Shown: positions 33,641 to 44,025 of the stretch, piece by piece
How the letters are laid out: every line of letters begins with the position of its first letter
Numbering within the stretch: the first letter of the stretch is position 1
Source of the DNA: Bacillota bacterium
GTDB lineage: Bacteria > Bacillota > Bacilli > Bacillales > Cytobacillaceae
Length of the DNA: 57,503 bases
Direction: 5' to 3'
Assembly: GCA_030705955.1 (NCBI GenBank)
Contig: JAUZPL010000021.1
Span: 1-57,503 of the forward strand
Made by a program: the position numbers and the translations under genes
Notes under the pieces: generated by a model
Told to the model about the DNA's origin: nothing
Seen by the model: the letters and a program-made list of their open reading frames with translations, nothing else
Databases searched by the model: none

Positions 33641-33814
33641 TTATTTTTTTCTTCTATTCGTGCTTACACGTTGATTTGCGGCATTAGCACGTGCTTGTGC
33701 TTCAAGATCTGCCTGGTCAGCGATTTCAGCCGAATATTCTACATCTATTCCATCTGTCTTAAGATTTTTTGGAACTTGTGGAAGTGATCCTTTATTGTTA
33801 CTAGCACGGCCCAT
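33641..33814 (-). CDS. yfhD: YfhD family small protein
   Basis: 57 residues, very hydrophilic, with the family pattern MGRASNNKG, LPQVPKNLKTDGIDVEYS and an Ala/Arg-rich helical tail. B. subtilis YfhD has unknown function and sits in the same yfhD-yfhE-yfhF order. The start is ATG at 33814, preceded by AAAGGGG; the in-frame TTG 18 bases upstream overlaps the SD. Probably a spore-associated small protein (inference from composition). Confidence 0.85.
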   Translation of the reverse strand: MGRASNNKGSLPQVPKNLKTDGIDVEYSAEIADQADLEAQARANAANQRVSTNRRKK

Positions 33815-33921
33815 TAAAAAAACCCCTTTCAAATTTTAAGATAGGCGGGAAACAAAAATTGTTTCCGCTATTATCTTTTACAAAATGAAAGAGGGTCATG
33901 AGTGGAATTTATCGCCTATAT

Positions 33922-34050
33922 TTAATGTTTTTGTCTTCTTTCATCATAGCCGCCTGCTCTGTCGGCCATTTTAAAGTCCCTTTGATATGTAACCTCTTGT
34001 GCACTTGTTAAGGTATACTTTGGTTTTTCTCTTTTCTTTTTCTCTGCCAT
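33922..34050 (-). CDS. yfhE: YfhE family small protein
   Basis: 42 residues, read directly from the sequence: it opens MAEKKKREKPKYTLTSAQEV and ends with a segment containing YQRDFKMADRAGGYDERR. This fits the YfhE family, and the gene lies between yfhD and yfhF as in B. subtilis. SD AAAGGAATGA, ATG at 34050, TAA at 33922-33924. Function unknown. Confidence 0.85.
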   Translation of the reverse strand: MAEKKKREKPKYTLTSAQEVTYQRDFKMADRAGGYDERRQKH

Positions 34051-34124
34051 TGATTCGTCATTCCTTTCATTCGTAATGGAAGTACTTACTTCCATTTTTA
34101 CCTAGTCAAAAAGGAATGATACAG

Positions 34125-35030
34125 CTAAATTGGAAAAATATTTTTTAATGCCAATTCTAAATGAGAATATTTAAATTGAAAGCCAGTTTTTATTAACTTT
34201 TTTGGCAAAACTTTTTGGCCTTCTAAAACAATCATGCTCATTTCTCCTAATAAAAGCTTAAGGGCAAATCCTGGGACAGGTAGCCAGTGTGGTCGATGAA
34301 GAACAGAACCTAATACTCCTCCAAATTCTTTCATTGTTACGGGATTGGGTACTGTGAAATTAACAGGCCCCTTTATTTGTTCATGATCAATTATAAACAA
34401 AATTCCTTCTATGACATCATCAATGTGGATCCATGATAGCCACTGACGGCCGCTACCTACCGTCCCACCGGCAAACAATTTGTAGGGAAATGCCATTTTA
34501 GGTAATGCCCCTTGGTTTTTATCTAAAATGACACCAAATCTGCACAAAACAGTGCGAACCCCTAATTGTTCAGCCTCTGTAGCTTTATTTTCCCATTGGA
34601 AAACAGTTTTTGATAAAAAGTCATTATTTGCAGCTCCATCTTCTTCTGTAAAAATTTGACCTTCTGATGTTCCATAGTAACCAATAGCACTCGCATTGAT
34701 AAGTAAATTCGGCTTATGTTTCAGATTTTTAATAAGCTTTAGCATCTCATCAACAGTATGAATTCGACTGTTTACAATCTTATACTTTCTTTGTTCTGTC
34801 CACCTTCCACTATTGATGGACTCTCCGGCAAGGTTTATAAAAATATCAGTATTTTCTAAAGGATCTATTGGATTTGTGTTTGGCATAAGCCATTGTACAT
34901 ACTGAACGTTCTTTTCAATAGTACGGTTTAAATTACGGGTTAAAATAATGATCTCGTGGTTCCTCTTACTCAATTCAGTTACTAAGGCTTTTCCAACAAA
35001 TCCTGTCCCGCCTGCGATAGCAATTTTCAT
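34125..35030 (-). CDS. yfhF: TIGR01777-type NAD-dependent epimerase/reductase (YfhF)
   Basis: 301 residues. An extended SDR fold with N-terminal IAGGTGFVGKALVTEL nucleotide loop, NLAGESI, ASAIGYYG (active-site region), and a DUF1731-like C-terminus (about 250-300) with the family LLGEMSMIVLEGQKVLPKKL. The substrate of this family is unknown. Start ATG 35030 after GGTGGGG. Divergent from recX with a 74-base shared promoter region. Confidence 0.92.
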   Translation of the reverse strand: MKIAIAGGTGFVGKALVTELSKRNHEIIILTRNLNRTIEKNVQYVQWLMPNTNPIDPLENTDIFINLAGESINSGRWTEQRKYKIVNSRIHTVDEMLKLIKNLKHKPNLLINASAIGYYGTSEGQIFTEEDGAANNDFLSKTVFQWENKATEAEQLGVRTVLCRFGVILDKNQGALPKMAFPYKLFAGGTVGSGRQWLSWIHIDDVIEGILFIIDHEQIKGPVNFTVPNPVTMKEFGGVLGSVLHRPHWLPVPGFALKLLLGEMSMIVLEGQKVLPKKLIKTGFQFKYSHLELALKNIFPI

Positions 35031-35104
35031 CAGAACCCCACCTTTTTCCTTTTATTTTACTATTAACATGGATAATATGATACATTATTGATGAGGTGAG
35101 AAGG

Positions 35105-35914
35105 ATGGCTGTAATTACAAAAATCACCACTCAGCAAAAAAATCAAGACCGCTTTAATATTTTTATGGATTATGGACAAGGGGAAAAATTTGCATTTAGC
35201 GTGGACAGCGATGTCCTTATCAAGTTTCAATTAAAAAAAGGGATGGAGCTTGAGAATTTTGCTTTAATGGAAATTCATTATCAAGATGATATACGAAAGG
35301 CATATAATCTAGCCGTTTCTTATTTAGCAAGAAGAATGCGCGCTGTAAAAGAATTGAAGGATTACTTAATGCAAAAGGACATAGAAGAGCCAGTTATTCA
35401 GGAAGTGGTTCATAAATTATCTATGCAAAATTATCTTAATGACGAACAATTTGCACTGGCCTATACACGTACACAAATTAACACAACAGATAAAGGACCG
35501 GAATTAATCCGCATGGAATTAAAAGAAAAGGGGATTAATCAGGGAATAATTGAAATAAGTTTGGAGGAATTTTCCTTTGAACAACGACGTGATAAAGCAA
35601 TCAAGCTTTGTGAAAAATCCCTACAAAAGGGTTTAAAGGAATCAGATCGTGCCGTTAAACAAAAGATTGAGCAATTACTTATTAGAAAAGGATTTACTTA
35701 CGATGTGATTCAATATGCTTTAAGTGAAATAAAAGACGATCAAGATAGGGACGAGCTTGAAGCTGTTCGATTTCAAGGAGAAAAATTGCACAGGAAATAT
35801 AGCCATTTAACAGGCTTTGAGTACAAACAGAAAATGAAACAAGCATTATACAGGAAAGGCTTTTCAATTGATTTAATTGAACAGTTTTTAGCTAAAAAAA
35901 TAGAAAAATCATGA
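35105..35914 (+). CDS. recX: RecA-regulating protein RecX
   Basis: 269 residues. RecX binds RecA filaments and modulates recombination and SOS. The three-helix repeats are visible, for example LARRMRAVKELKDYLMQKDIEEPVIQEVVHKL and the second and third repeats to the C-terminus. The start is ATG at 35105 six bases after GAGGTG; an in-frame GTG within the SD is rejected. Same place as B. subtilis yfhG. The stop lies inside the 5' arm of its terminator (35908-35935). Confidence 0.93.
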   Translation: MAVITKITTQQKNQDRFNIFMDYGQGEKFAFSVDSDVLIKFQLKKGMELENFALMEIHYQDDIRKAYNLAVSYLARRMRAVKELKDYLMQKDIEEPVIQEVVHKLSMQNYLNDEQFALAYTRTQINTTDKGPELIRMELKEKGINQGIIEISLEEFSFEQRRDKAIKLCEKSLQKGLKESDRAVKQKIEQLLIRKGFTYDVIQYALSEIKDDQDRDELEAVRFQGEKLHRKYSHLTGFEYKQKMKQALYRKGFSIDLIEQFLAKKIEKS

Positions 35915-35935
35915 CACAATTGGTCATGATTTTTT
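35908..35935 (+). terminator. recX terminator
   Basis: ATCATGAC (35908-35915) pairs with GTCATGAT (35923-35930), followed by TTTTT; the 5' arm includes the recX stop codon. Confidence 0.85.
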
Positions 35936-36069
35936 GCTTTCGATAATGATGGATTCTTGTGACGATAATCGTTTTCATATTAAAATTTCCTTAAAAAGTT
36001 TCTTTCTTTCCTAATCATACAAAATTCTCTATACTGAAATAAAGACATACTGGGTGGGAGTGAACAAAA

Positions 36070-36393
36070 ATGCCGCTGGAGAAAAGATATAGTGAAATGA
36101 CTGAGCATGAGCTAAGAGAAGAAATAGCAAAGCTACAGGAAAAAGCAAGAAAAGCAGAACAATTAGGAATGGTGAATGAGTTTGCCGTTCTTGAAAGAAA
36201 AGTGATAATGGCAAGGGCCTATTTGTCAGATCCAAGTATGTTTTCACCAGGAGAAATTTATGAAATAGATGGAGATCCAGGAACCTTTTTCAAAATTGAT
36301 TATATCAATGGAGTATTTGCCTGGGGTTACAGAATGAATGGAAATGGTGAAGAGGAAGCACTGCCTATTTCAATGCTCAAATGGTTAAAGTAA
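36070..36393 (+). CDS. yfhH: YfhH family protein (DUF1811)
   Basis: 107 residues, soluble: an N-terminal helical hairpin (about 5-55, RYSEMTEHELREEIAKLQEKARKAE) and a C-terminal small beta domain (about 58-107, with FKIDYINGVFAWGYR and LPISML). It matches YfhH, of known fold but unknown function, in the conserved position after recX. SD GGGTGGGAG. Confidence 0.92.
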   Translation: MPLEKRYSEMTEHELREEIAKLQEKARKAEQLGMVNEFAVLERKVIMARAYLSDPSMFSPGEIYEIDGDPGTFFKIDYINGVFAWGYRMNGNGEEEALPISMLKWLK

Positions 36394-36402
36394 AAAAGAA
36401 AA

Positions 36403-36421
36403 CCAGAGATAAGACCTCTGG
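36403..36421 (-). terminator. Terminator between yfhH and the YpzG-like gene
   Basis: CCAGAG / CTCTGG with a seven-base loop; on the minus strand it is followed by TTTTCTTTTTT, so it mainly serves the minus-strand gene. Confidence 0.65.
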
Positions 36422-36458
36422 CTTTCCTTCAATAAAGGCTTGGCTAGCATAGTTTTCT

Positions 36459-36602
36459 TTAAGACTGCTTCCGAGTTTGGCGCTTCAGAATGATAAGGTC
36501 CTGGGATTGCTGGGTTTCGCCGTTTATTTGTGAATGCGCATGTTTTGGGTTATACCATGGTGTGGTAAACGGGCGATTTTCAAAAAATTTATTGTTTCCC
36601 AT
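36459..36602 (-). CDS. YpzG-like small protein
   Basis: 47 residues, read directly: begins MGNNKFFENRPFTTPWYNPK and ends LIILKRQTRKQS. The PWYNPKHAHSQINGETQQSQ core resembles B. subtilis YpzG, a short spore-related protein of unknown role. ATG at 36602 after AGGAGG (in GAGGATTCGT). It follows sspK by 29 bases on the same strand, probably one spore-stage transcript. Confidence 0.75.
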   Translation of the reverse strand: MGNNKFFENRPFTTPWYNPKHAHSQINGETQQSQDLIILKRQTRKQS

Positions 36603-36631
36603 AACGAATCCTCCTTATATTTACTGTTTAG

Positions 36632-36787
36632 TTAGCCGTTGCGCTTGCCAGAGGCACGCATACGCTCTTGTGGGTGCGTATTTATGGTTCCGTCTGCTCG
36701 TTTAGAAGCATATTCTGCATGGGCACGAGGTTCACCCTCGAATTTGTTATTATTTTGATTTGGAAAGTTCGTTGCTTTATTTCTCAT
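36632..36787 (-). CDS. sspK: Small acid-soluble spore protein K
   Basis: 51 residues, read directly: starts [20 protein letters not shown] and ends [13 protein letters not shown]. The [31 protein letters not shown] part is nearly the whole of B. subtilis SspK, a minor SASP packed in the forespore. SD GGAGGT, ATG 36787. In B. subtilis the gene is also between yfhH/yfhI and yfhJ. Confidence 0.93.
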   Translation of the reverse strand: MRNKATNFPNQNNNKFEGEPRAHAEYASKRADGTINTHPQERMRASGKRNG

Positions 36788-36841
36788 GATGTACCTCCGT
36801 CATTAAAGGAATGAGAAACCGTGACAAGCAAAGCGATGCAA

Positions 36842-36872
36842 TACAATGCTTTCCACGTACATATAGTATTTG
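36842..36872 (-). promoter_or_regulatory. Candidate sigma-G-type promoter of sspK
   Basis: On the minus strand CAAATA (36867-36872) and CATTGTA (36842-36848) are 18 bp apart, close to the forespore sigma-F/G pattern (TGAATA / CATACTA). It would start about 48 bases before sspK. Confidence 0.4.
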
Positions 36873-36922
36873 CCTTTTTTCCTTCAGATATGTTGAAAGA
36901 AAATAACACCTGAGGTGATAAA

Positions 36923-37192
36923 ATGAACGATTATCAGGAAAAGCTAATAAAGTATTTATTGGATAAAAATGATTATTTATCATATGGAGAAGCAAGAATT
37001 TGGGTTGAACTGCTTTGGGATGATTTTGAAACCACTTCAGCCAAAGCTGGAAGAGAATATCTTGGGAGTGAAATGACCGAACAAATAGTGAAACAGTGGA
37101 TTGAACAATATGGAAAAGGCTTGCATGAATTTGCTAATCAAAATCCAAAATACAAAGAATACTTTGACCAAGGAAAATATACGTTGCATTAA
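36923..37192 (+). CDS. yfhJ: WVELL-domain protein (YfhJ-like)
   Basis: 89 residues, soluble and helical, with the naming motif WVELLWDDFE at about 28-37 and an acidic/aromatic C-terminal half (FANQNPKYKEYF). Function unknown. SD GAGGTG seven bases before the ATG. Divergent from sspK, as in B. subtilis. Confidence 0.9.
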   Translation: MNDYQEKLIKYLLDKNDYLSYGEARIWVELLWDDFETTSAKAGREYLGSEMTEQIVKQWIEQYGKGLHEFANQNPKYKEYFDQGKYTLH

Positions 37193-37222
37193 AAACGCGG
37201 TGACATGCTTGTCATCGCGTTT
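37193..37222. terminator. Bidirectional terminator between WVELL gene and yfhP
   Basis: AACGCGGTGACA (37193-37204) pairs with TGTCATCGCGTT (37209-37220) with one mismatch-like G-T, flanked by A and T runs. Confidence 0.88.
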
Positions 37223-37232
37223 TAGTCTAAAT

Positions 37233-38213
37233 TTAATCTGGTAATACATCAAGCTTTTTTCGAAGCTTTTCTTCACTAAAAATCCAGCCAGTATATGAAT
37301 TCAGAATGTTTAACTGAAGATCTAAATCGACAACAGCGACAAAAGGATAACGATTGTTACTTCTATAGCGCAAATCAATAAACCTGACCTCGTAATAATC
37401 ATCAAATTCATCTACTTCCCATCGGTAAACAGGAGAAAAAGAAAGGAAGGCAGAAAGATTTTTATCTTTTTTTGCAGCATGAAGTACAGGTGTATCAGGT
37501 ACAGGAATACGATTAAAAGTATCTAAAATATGGAAATGGTAGTTTTCAGCTCTTCCGACAAAGAATTGGTGTTCATTTGTTACAGCAATTCTCCAATGAT
37601 GGAATTTCATTGTTGAGGCAATAATCATTTCCGTTGCATCTGGAATGGCTTTTCTTACCTCTCGCCTTACCCTCGCCTGCGCCCTGAACCTTATTATATA
37701 ATAAGAAAAGATCACGGCATATATAGCCAAGAATGTGTATCCTGGTTTTGCTCCAGCTATCCAAAGAATGATACCGACAATATGGATGGCGAAGATAAAA
37801 GGGTCAAAGGTATTAATGACGCCTAACGCTACCCACTTGGGGGTAAAGGGTCTTAATGCTTGCGTTCCATAAGCATTAAAAATGTCAACAAAGACATGAA
37901 GAAATACCGCGAAAAAAGTCCAAAGCCATAAATGTAGTAAATTTGCTCCAGAGAAAAAAGGAAAGATTATAGCCAGAATGACCAATGGCCATAAAATAAC
38001 AGCGGGAATAGAATGGGTAATTCCACGATGGTTACGAATATATACCGCATTGTTCCTAAGCTTTAATACTGTATCTATATCAGGTATCTGAGAACCAACT
38101 ATAGTTGCAATTAAGACGCTGCTTGCTGTGACATGGTTACTTGCAACAACGGGATCAAGTGTTGCAATTCCGCCAATGGCAATCCCCATTACCACATGGG
38201 TTCCTGTATCCAA
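37233..38213 (-). CDS. yfhP: YfhP-type membrane-bound metal-dependent hydrolase
   Basis: 326 residues. N-terminal YdjM/LexA-induced-type domain (about 1-180): MDTGTHVVMG, SQIPDIDT, RNHRGITHSIP and HVFVDIFNAYG provide the His/Asp ligands, with about five membrane segments; the C-terminal 140 residues are cytosolic. Start is TTG at 38213, ten bases after AAGGAGG. Divergent from mutY as in B. subtilis. The catalytic role is inferred from the family; the substrate is unknown. Confidence 0.9.
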   Translation of the reverse strand: MDTGTHVVMGIAIGGIATLDPVVASNHVTASSVLIATIVGSQIPDIDTVLKLRNNAVYIRNHRGITHSIPAVILWPLVILAIIFPFFSGANLLHLWLWTFFAVFLHVFVDIFNAYGTQALRPFTPKWVALGVINTFDPFIFAIHIVGIILWIAGAKPGYTFLAIYAVIFSYYIIRFRAQARVRREVRKAIPDATEMIIASTMKFHHWRIAVTNEHQFFVGRAENYHFHILDTFNRIPVPDTPVLHAAKKDKNLSAFLSFSPVYRWEVDEFDDYYEVRFIDLRYRSNNRYPFVAVVDLDLQLNILNSYTGWIFSEEKLRKKLDVLPD

Positions 38214-38348
38214 AAGGGAGAGACCTCCTTAAAAAATTCGTTTATCTTTAAAATTGTTAGCATTGGCACCCTATGAATGGGTAATATGCCTTTTCTTTTT
38301 ATATTTCCACATTTATGTTTTGTTTAACAACTTGGAGGCACAAAAGTA

Positions 38349-39440
38349 ATGGAAAATAAGTTAAAAGAACTAGAAAAAATGGATATTAATGCTTTTCAGC
38401 ATGATTTAATCTCTTGGTTTAAAGAAGAACAGCGGGATTTGCCTTGGCGCAAAGATCAGGACCCCTATAAGGTTTGGGTCTCAGAAATTATGTTGCAGCA
38501 AACAAGAGTGGATACGGTAATCCCCTATTTTAATCGTTTTATTGAGTGGTTTCCAACTATTGACGAATTTGCAGATGCTGAGGAAGAAAAGGTTTTAAAA
38601 GCTTGGGAAGGGTTAGGGTATTATTCAAGAGTTAGAAATCTGCATTCTGCTGCTAAAGAAGTTAGAGAAAAATATAATGGAAAAGTCCCTAATACCCTTG
38701 AAGAAATTTCAGAACTTAAAGGTGTAGGACCATACACAGCAGGTGCTATTTTAAGTATTGCCTATGGAAAGCCAGAACCTGCAGTAGATGGAAATGTCAT
38801 GAGAGTCTTATCTAGAATTCTTTCCATTTGGGACGATATAGCGAAGCCCTCAACAAGAAAAATATTCGAAAGTGCTGTCCATATGCTGATCTCTCATTCT
38901 GAGCCATCTGAATTTAATCAAGCATTAATGGAGCTCGGTGCCATCATTTGTACACCAACATCTCCATCGTGTTTATTATGTCCTGTACGTGAGTATTGTG
39001 TTGCATTTGAAGAAGGAACACAAGAAGAGCTTCCCATCAAGTCAAAGAAAAATAAGCCGAAAAATGTTCAGCTTGCTTCAATTTTAGTTAAAAATAATGA
39101 AGGGAAGTTTTTAATTCATAAGCGTCCAAGTCAGGGACTACTTGCTAATCTGTGGGAATTTCCAACCATTGAAATAGATTCTTCGATTGAAAGTGAAAAA
39201 GGAAACCTTGAGTTTTTATTTAAGCGAATTCTTGATATAAATATTAAACAAGAAAAGGTAATTGGCCAAATTGAGCATGTTTTTTCTCACCTTATATGGA
39301 ATATCCAAGTGTATGGTGGAGAATTAATCAAGTATCCTCCAAAAAATGGTGAATGGATACTTGTATCATTAAAGGAAATGGAAGAATATGCTTTTCCTGT
39401 GCCTTATCAAAAAATACTTCAGCTATACAAAAACAAATGA
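38349..39440 (+). CDS. mutY: Adenine DNA glycosylase
   Basis: 363 residues. It removes adenine paired with 8-oxoguanine. The HhH-GPD domain (about 15-225) contains [28 protein letters not shown] with the catalytic Asp in VDGNVMRVL, and the 4Fe-4S cluster ligands C-x6-C-x2-C-x5-C ([19 protein letters not shown]). A C-terminal NUDIX-like domain (about 245-360) recognises 8-oxoG. Same site as B. subtilis yfhQ. Confidence 0.96.
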   Translation: MENKLKELEKMDINAFQHDLISWFKEEQRDLPWRKDQDPYKVWVSEIMLQQTRVDTVIPYFNRFIEWFPTIDEFADAEEEKVLKAWEGLGYYSRVRNLHSAAKEVREKYNGKVPNTLEEISELKGVGPYTAGAILSIAYGKPEPAVDGNVMRVLSRILSIWDDIAKPSTRKIFESAVHMLISHSEPSEFNQALMELGAIICTPTSPSCLLCPVREYCVAFEEGTQEELPIKSKKNKPKNVQLASILVKNNEGKFLIHKRPSQGLLANLWEFPTIEIDSSIESEKGNLEFLFKRILDINIKQEKVIGQIEHVFSHLIWNIQVYGGELIKYPPKNGEWILVSLKEMEEYAFPVPYQKILQLYKNK

Positions 39441-39459
39441 ACGCCATAATTGGCGTTCA
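39438..39459 (-). terminator. Terminator between mutY and yfhS
   Basis: TGAACGCCATAATTGGCGTTCA is a 9-bp perfect stem; on the minus strand it is followed by TTTGTTTTTG. It includes the mutY stop and lies over the 3' end of the minus-strand gene. Confidence 0.75.
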
Positions 39460-39657
39460 ATCATCTATCACTTCATTTCCGTGGATGTTTTCACGATTTT
39501 CAATTTCCTTAATAATTTCAGTGTGAATTGTTACACCTTCACTATTTAAATAGGGAGCTATTTGCTGAAAAGAATGATGGAAATAGGCAAGTTCACTGTT
39601 ATTCCATTCCGTCTTTGGAATCATGGATAACTCTGTCATATCACGTCCAACATACAT
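39457..39657 (-). CDS. Hypothetical protein in the yfhS position
   Basis: 66 residues, acidic, soluble, predicted helical, with WNNSELAYFHHSFQQIAPYL in the middle. It occupies the position of B. subtilis yfhS between mutY and fabL, and I infer orthology from place and size. ATG at 39657 after AAAGGAAAG. Function unknown. Confidence 0.75.
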   Translation of the reverse strand: MYVGRDMTELSMIPKTEWNNSELAYFHHSFQQIAPYLNSEGVTIHTEIIKEIENRENIHGNEVIDD

Positions 39658-39767
39658 ATTTTATCTTTCCTTTCTTTAAAAATGTTATAGTTAGTTTTTT
39701 ATTAAAATTGTCAACTATGCATGAAAAAGCTAAAATGAAAGGTAATATAACTTAAAAAGTTATTTAA

Positions 39768-40580
<813 letters not shown>

Positions 40581-40657
40581 TTGAAATTTTTGCCATTTGT
40601 TTTGATGGATAACCTTCATGAGGTTTGGTTACATTAACTTCGTGGAGGTGATTAATA

Positions 40658-40861
40658 ATGGCAAACTTTAATAAACAACCAAACAAAACCCAAGCTGGTA
40701 CTAACATCCAAGAAGTAAGACAACAAAATACTCAATCAGCTTCTGGCCAATTTGGAACTGAGTTTGCGAGCGAAACAAATGCTCAAGAGGTTAAACAACA
40801 AAACCAACAAGCAGAAGCTCGTAAAAACCAAAATGTTGGCAAATTCGGAAAACAAAGCTAA
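40658..40861 (+). CDS. sspE: Gamma-type small acid-soluble spore protein
   Basis: 67 residues, rich in Gln, Asn and Ala, lacking Trp and Cys. The internal TEFASET is the germination-protease cleavage site and EVRQQN / EVKQQN are the two family repeats. It is an amino-acid store in spores. SD GGAGGTG eight bases before the ATG; strong terminator after. Position as in B. subtilis. Confidence 0.96.
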   Translation: MANFNKQPNKTQAGTNIQEVRQQNTQSASGQFGTEFASETNAQEVKQQNQQAEARKNQNVGKFGKQS

Positions 40862-40878
40862 TTGAAATATACTTAGAT

Positions 40879-40912
40879 GGCACTCCAATAAATTCTTTGG
40901 AGTGCCTTTTTT
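40879..40912 (+). terminator. sspE terminator
   Basis: GGCACTCCA (40879-40887) pairs with TGGAGTGCC (40898-40906), followed by six T. Confidence 0.93.
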
Positions 40913-41021
40913 AAAAAATTCAATTCGACAAAACCTCTAGTCAGTCTACATAAGTAGTCAAAGGAAAAAGATACTGCCTAAAAGAATACATAAAAGGAAC
41001 ATAAAACAAGGCGGTGAGGAA

Positions 41022-41279
41022 ATGAATGATTTTAACCGTTTAGTTTCTGAGCAAATGACTACAATGGATCAACTTCTATACCTTCAAGCAGATCTTGACC
41101 GTTGTCAGGATCTTCAAAAGGAATTAGGAATCCTGCAGAAAGAAGCAAAACTAAGAGAAGTTCAGGTAGAAATCAATCGGATGAAAAAAGAGTTGGAAGA
41201 AATTCAAAAGATTTTTGAAAAGCAAACCCAAGAAGTGATAAATTCATATCAAAATTTACAAACTACTCATTGTGGGTAA
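41022..41279 (+). CDS. ygaB: YgaB-like coiled-coil protein
   Basis: 85 residues, highly charged, a single long helix with heptad pattern from about residue 10 to 75 (ELGILQKEAKLREVQVEINRMKKELEEI). No known activity. Position between sspE and ygaC is as in B. subtilis. SD GGCGGTGAGG. Confidence 0.88.
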   Translation: MNDFNRLVSEQMTTMDQLLYLQADLDRCQDLQKELGILQKEAKLREVQVEINRMKKELEEIQKIFEKQTQEVINSYQNLQTTHCG

Positions 41280-41446
41280 CCGATGATTGAGAAAAATGAA
41301 AAAATCGTAAATTTTCACAAAGAGTCGTTGAAAATCAATGGCTCTTTTGTTTTAAATTCTTTGTACAACCGTTATAATAGTAGAAAAAAGGAATTTAAAC
41401 TTTGTGTAGTAAACAAGTGTTTAGGAAATGAAAGTAGGGGAGTATC

Positions 41447-41977
41447 ATGGGCGTACCCATCGAAGGTGAACCAGTACAAATACATAGTTATAAACACAAT
41501 GGGCACATCCATCGCGTCTGGGATGAAACGACTGTTTTAAAGGGAACACATAATTTGGTGATTGGGGGAAATGATCGGACGCTTGTGACTGAGTCTGACG
41601 GAAGGACATGGATTACACGTGAGCCTGCAATTTGTTATTTCCACTCACAGCATTGGTTTAATGTTATTGGAATGATTCGAGATGATGGTATTCATTATTA
41701 TTGTAATATTAGTTCACCGTTTATTTTCGACGGTGAAGCACTCAAGTATATTGATTACGATTTAGATATTAAAGTATTCCCGGATATGACTTTTAATTTA
41801 TTAGACGAAGATGAGTATGAGCGCCATCGCAAAGAAATGAAATACCCTGATGTCATTGATCAAATTCTAAGAAAAAATGTTGAAAGGCTTATTCGATGGA
41901 TTCGCCAGCGTAAAGGCCCCTTTTCACCAGATTTCATTGATATTTGGTATGAACGTTATTTGACTTACAGACGTTAA
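41447..41977 (+). CDS. ntdP: Nucleoside tri-/diphosphate phosphatase (YgaC, DUF402)
   Basis: 176 residues, UPF0374/DUF402 beta-barrel family. Members hydrolyse NTPs and NDPs with divalent metal. Conserved features: [50 protein letters not shown] (acidic metal ligands) and [20 protein letters not shown] before ATG 41447. Position as in B. subtilis. Confidence 0.93.
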   Translation: MGVPIEGEPVQIHSYKHNGHIHRVWDETTVLKGTHNLVIGGNDRTLVTESDGRTWITREPAICYFHSQHWFNVIGMIRDDGIHYYCNISSPFIFDGEALKYIDYDLDIKVFPDMTFNLLDEDEYERHRKEMKYPDVIDQILRKNVERLIRWIRQRKGPFSPDFIDIWYERYLTYRR

Positions 41978-41995
41978 CTGGACATTTCTAGTACC

Positions 41996-42029
41996 CCTGT
42001 TGATTCGTAGTCAACAGGTTCTTTTTTTA
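41996..42029 (+). terminator. ntdP terminator
   Basis: CCTGTTGA (41996-42003) pairs with TCAACAGG (42011-42018), followed by TTCTTTTTTT. Confidence 0.9.
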
Positions 42030-42154
42030 GCTAATAAGAAATATAAAGTTTTGAAGAAAAAAATTTTATTTTCTTAACGCCTAAGAGCAACTAGGTAATC
42101 GTCCGCGCTTAAGCTTGGTGCTAGCCAAATTTTCTTTAGAATGGGGGGGAAGAT

Positions 42155-43921
42155 GTGGAAAGTATTCGTAGGTATTTGCAGTTTGTAAAACCATATCGAT
42201 TTCAAATTATTGGGACGATTATTATTGGAATTATAAAGTTTTCCATACCTCTTATTATTCCACTATTAATTAAATATGTGGTAGATAATATAATAGGAAG
42301 TCACTCTCTATCTCAGCATGTTAAGATTCAAAAACTACTTTATATTATGTTTACTATGCTTGTTGTTTTTGTTGTTTTAAGACCTCCAATTGAATACTAC
42401 CGACAGTACTTTGCACAATGGACAGCAAACAAAATCCTCTATGAAATTAGGGATCAATTGTATACCCACATTCAAAAACTTAGTTTTAAATATTATTCTA
42501 ATACTAGATCAGGTGAAATTATTTCACGTATTATCAATGATGTGGAGCAAACAAAAACCTTTGTAATATCTGGACTTATGAATCTTTGGCTTGATATTGC
42601 AACCATTGTACTTGCTATTATTATGATGTTTATAATGAATGGGCCATTAACAGTTATCTCTATTTTACTCTTTCCCTTTTATGCCATTTCTGTACGATAT
42701 TTCTTTGGAAACTTGCGAAAACTGACCAGGATACGTTCTCAAGCTCTTGCGGAGGTTCAAAGCTATTTACATGAAAGAGTGGAAGGAATGCCTGTCATTA
42801 AAAGCTTTGCGATAGAAAAATATGAACAAACACAATTTGCGAAACAAAATTCCAATTTTTTAACGAAAGCATTACAGCATACTAGCTGGAATGCTAAATC
42901 TTATGCAGTGGTTAATACCATTACAGATATTGCCCCTTTAATTGTAATTGGCTATTCCGCCTATCTCGTTATTCAGCATAGCTTAACATTGGGAACGATG
43001 GTAGCATTTTTTGCTTATATTGATAAGCTATATAACCCATTAAGACGCCTTGTAAATTCCTCCACAACCGTCACGCAGTCATTTGCTTCTATGGACCGTG
43101 TTTTTGAGCTAATGGATGAAAAATATGATATTGTGGATCGAGATTCTGCTACTGAATGTGTAGATGTAAAGGGGAATATTATTTTTGAAAATGTATCTTT
43201 CTCTTATGGAGAAAAGGAAGAAATGGTGTTGAAAAATATTTCAATAAATGTAAAAAAAGGTGAGACGGTTGCCTTGGTTGGAATGAGTGGAGGGGGAAAG
43301 TCTACTTTAGTTAGTCTAATTCCTCGATTTTATGATGTTACTGAAGGCAGTATTTTATTAGATGGGATAGATATACGAAATTATCAAATTCAATCATTAC
43401 GGGATAAGATTGGTGTTGTCTTTCAGGATAATATTTTATTTAGTGAATCAGTTAAAGAGAATATTATGCTTGGGAGGCCAGAAGCTACAATGGAGGAAGT
43501 AATTCTAGCAGCTAAAGCGGCAAATGCCCATGAATTTATCTTGAATCTGCCAGAAGGCTATGATACAAAGGTTGGGGAAAGAGGTGTGAAGCTTTCAGGT
43601 GGGCAGAAACAGCGTATAGCTATTGCGAGAATCTTTCTGAAAAATCCTCCGTTAATTATCTTAGACGAAGCAACCTCTGCACTAGATTTGGAAAGTGAGC
43701 ATTTAATACAGGAAACCCTTCAAGAATTAGCAAAGGATCGAACAACCTTTATTGTTGCACACCGTTTATCAACCATTACCCATGCTGATCGAATCGTAGT
43801 AATCGAATACGGAAAAATTGTGGAAATGGGAAAACATGATGAGTTGATGAATAGAAGAGGAAGCTATTATAAATTATTTCAAGTTCAACAGTTAGAACAA
43901 AAGGAAACAGAAGTAGTATAG
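42155..43921 (+). CDS. ygaD: ABC exporter, membrane-ATPase fusion (YgaD-like)
   Basis: 588 residues, a half-transporter that works as a homodimer or with a partner. Six-helix type I exporter domain (about 10-305), then the ATPase (about 335-575) with Walker [10 protein letters not shown] (about 376), Q-loop VFQDN, signature LSGGQKQR, Walker [13 protein letters not shown] and the H-loop VAHRLST, all intact. GTG start at 42155 after a G-rich SD. The position between ygaC and gsaB equals B. subtilis ygaD; the substrate (lipid, drug or peptide) is unknown. Confidence 0.9.
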   Translation: MESIRRYLQFVKPYRFQIIGTIIIGIIKFSIPLIIPLLIKYVVDNIIGSHSLSQHVKIQKLLYIMFTMLVVFVVLRPPIEYYRQYFAQWTANKILYEIRDQLYTHIQKLSFKYYSNTRSGEIISRIINDVEQTKTFVISGLMNLWLDIATIVLAIIMMFIMNGPLTVISILLFPFYAISVRYFFGNLRKLTRIRSQALAEVQSYLHERVEGMPVIKSFAIEKYEQTQFAKQNSNFLTKALQHTSWNAKSYAVVNTITDIAPLIVIGYSAYLVIQHSLTLGTMVAFFAYIDKLYNPLRRLVNSSTTVTQSFASMDRVFELMDEKYDIVDRDSATECVDVKGNIIFENVSFSYGEKEEMVLKNISINVKKGETVALVGMSGGGKSTLVSLIPRFYDVTEGSILLDGIDIRNYQIQSLRDKIGVVFQDNILFSESVKENIMLGRPEATMEEVILAAKAANAHEFILNLPEGYDTKVGERGVKLSGGQKQRIAIARIFLKNPPLIILDEATSALDLESEHLIQETLQELAKDRTTFIVAHRLSTITHADRIVVIEYGKIVEMGKHDELMNRRGSYYKLFQVQQLEQKETEVV

Positions 43922-43987
43922 TATTATTTAGTAGATTTACTCATCGGTTTAACAGTGACTTTTTTAAAAACAATATATAAATAGTAA

Positions 43988-44017
43988 GAGACCAATTCAT
44001 AAATGAATTGGTCTCTC
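43988..44017. terminator. Hairpin between the exporter and the glutamate-synthase-like gene
   Basis: AGAGACCAATTCAT with ATGAATTGGTCTCT, a 14-bp... stem around a two-base centre; T-richness downstream is weak on both strands, but it sits exactly between two convergent genes. Confidence 0.65.
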
Positions 44018-44025
44018 TTGAATAA

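Noticed and set aside
41283-41540. 85-codon plus-strand frame overlapping the start of ntdP
   Set aside because: It conflicts with the conserved ntdP start and has no SD of its own.
42060-42130. Possible riboswitch before the YgaD-like exporter gene
   Set aside because: Only short inverted repeats (such as TTGG/CCAA) are present; no known aptamer pattern could be matched.
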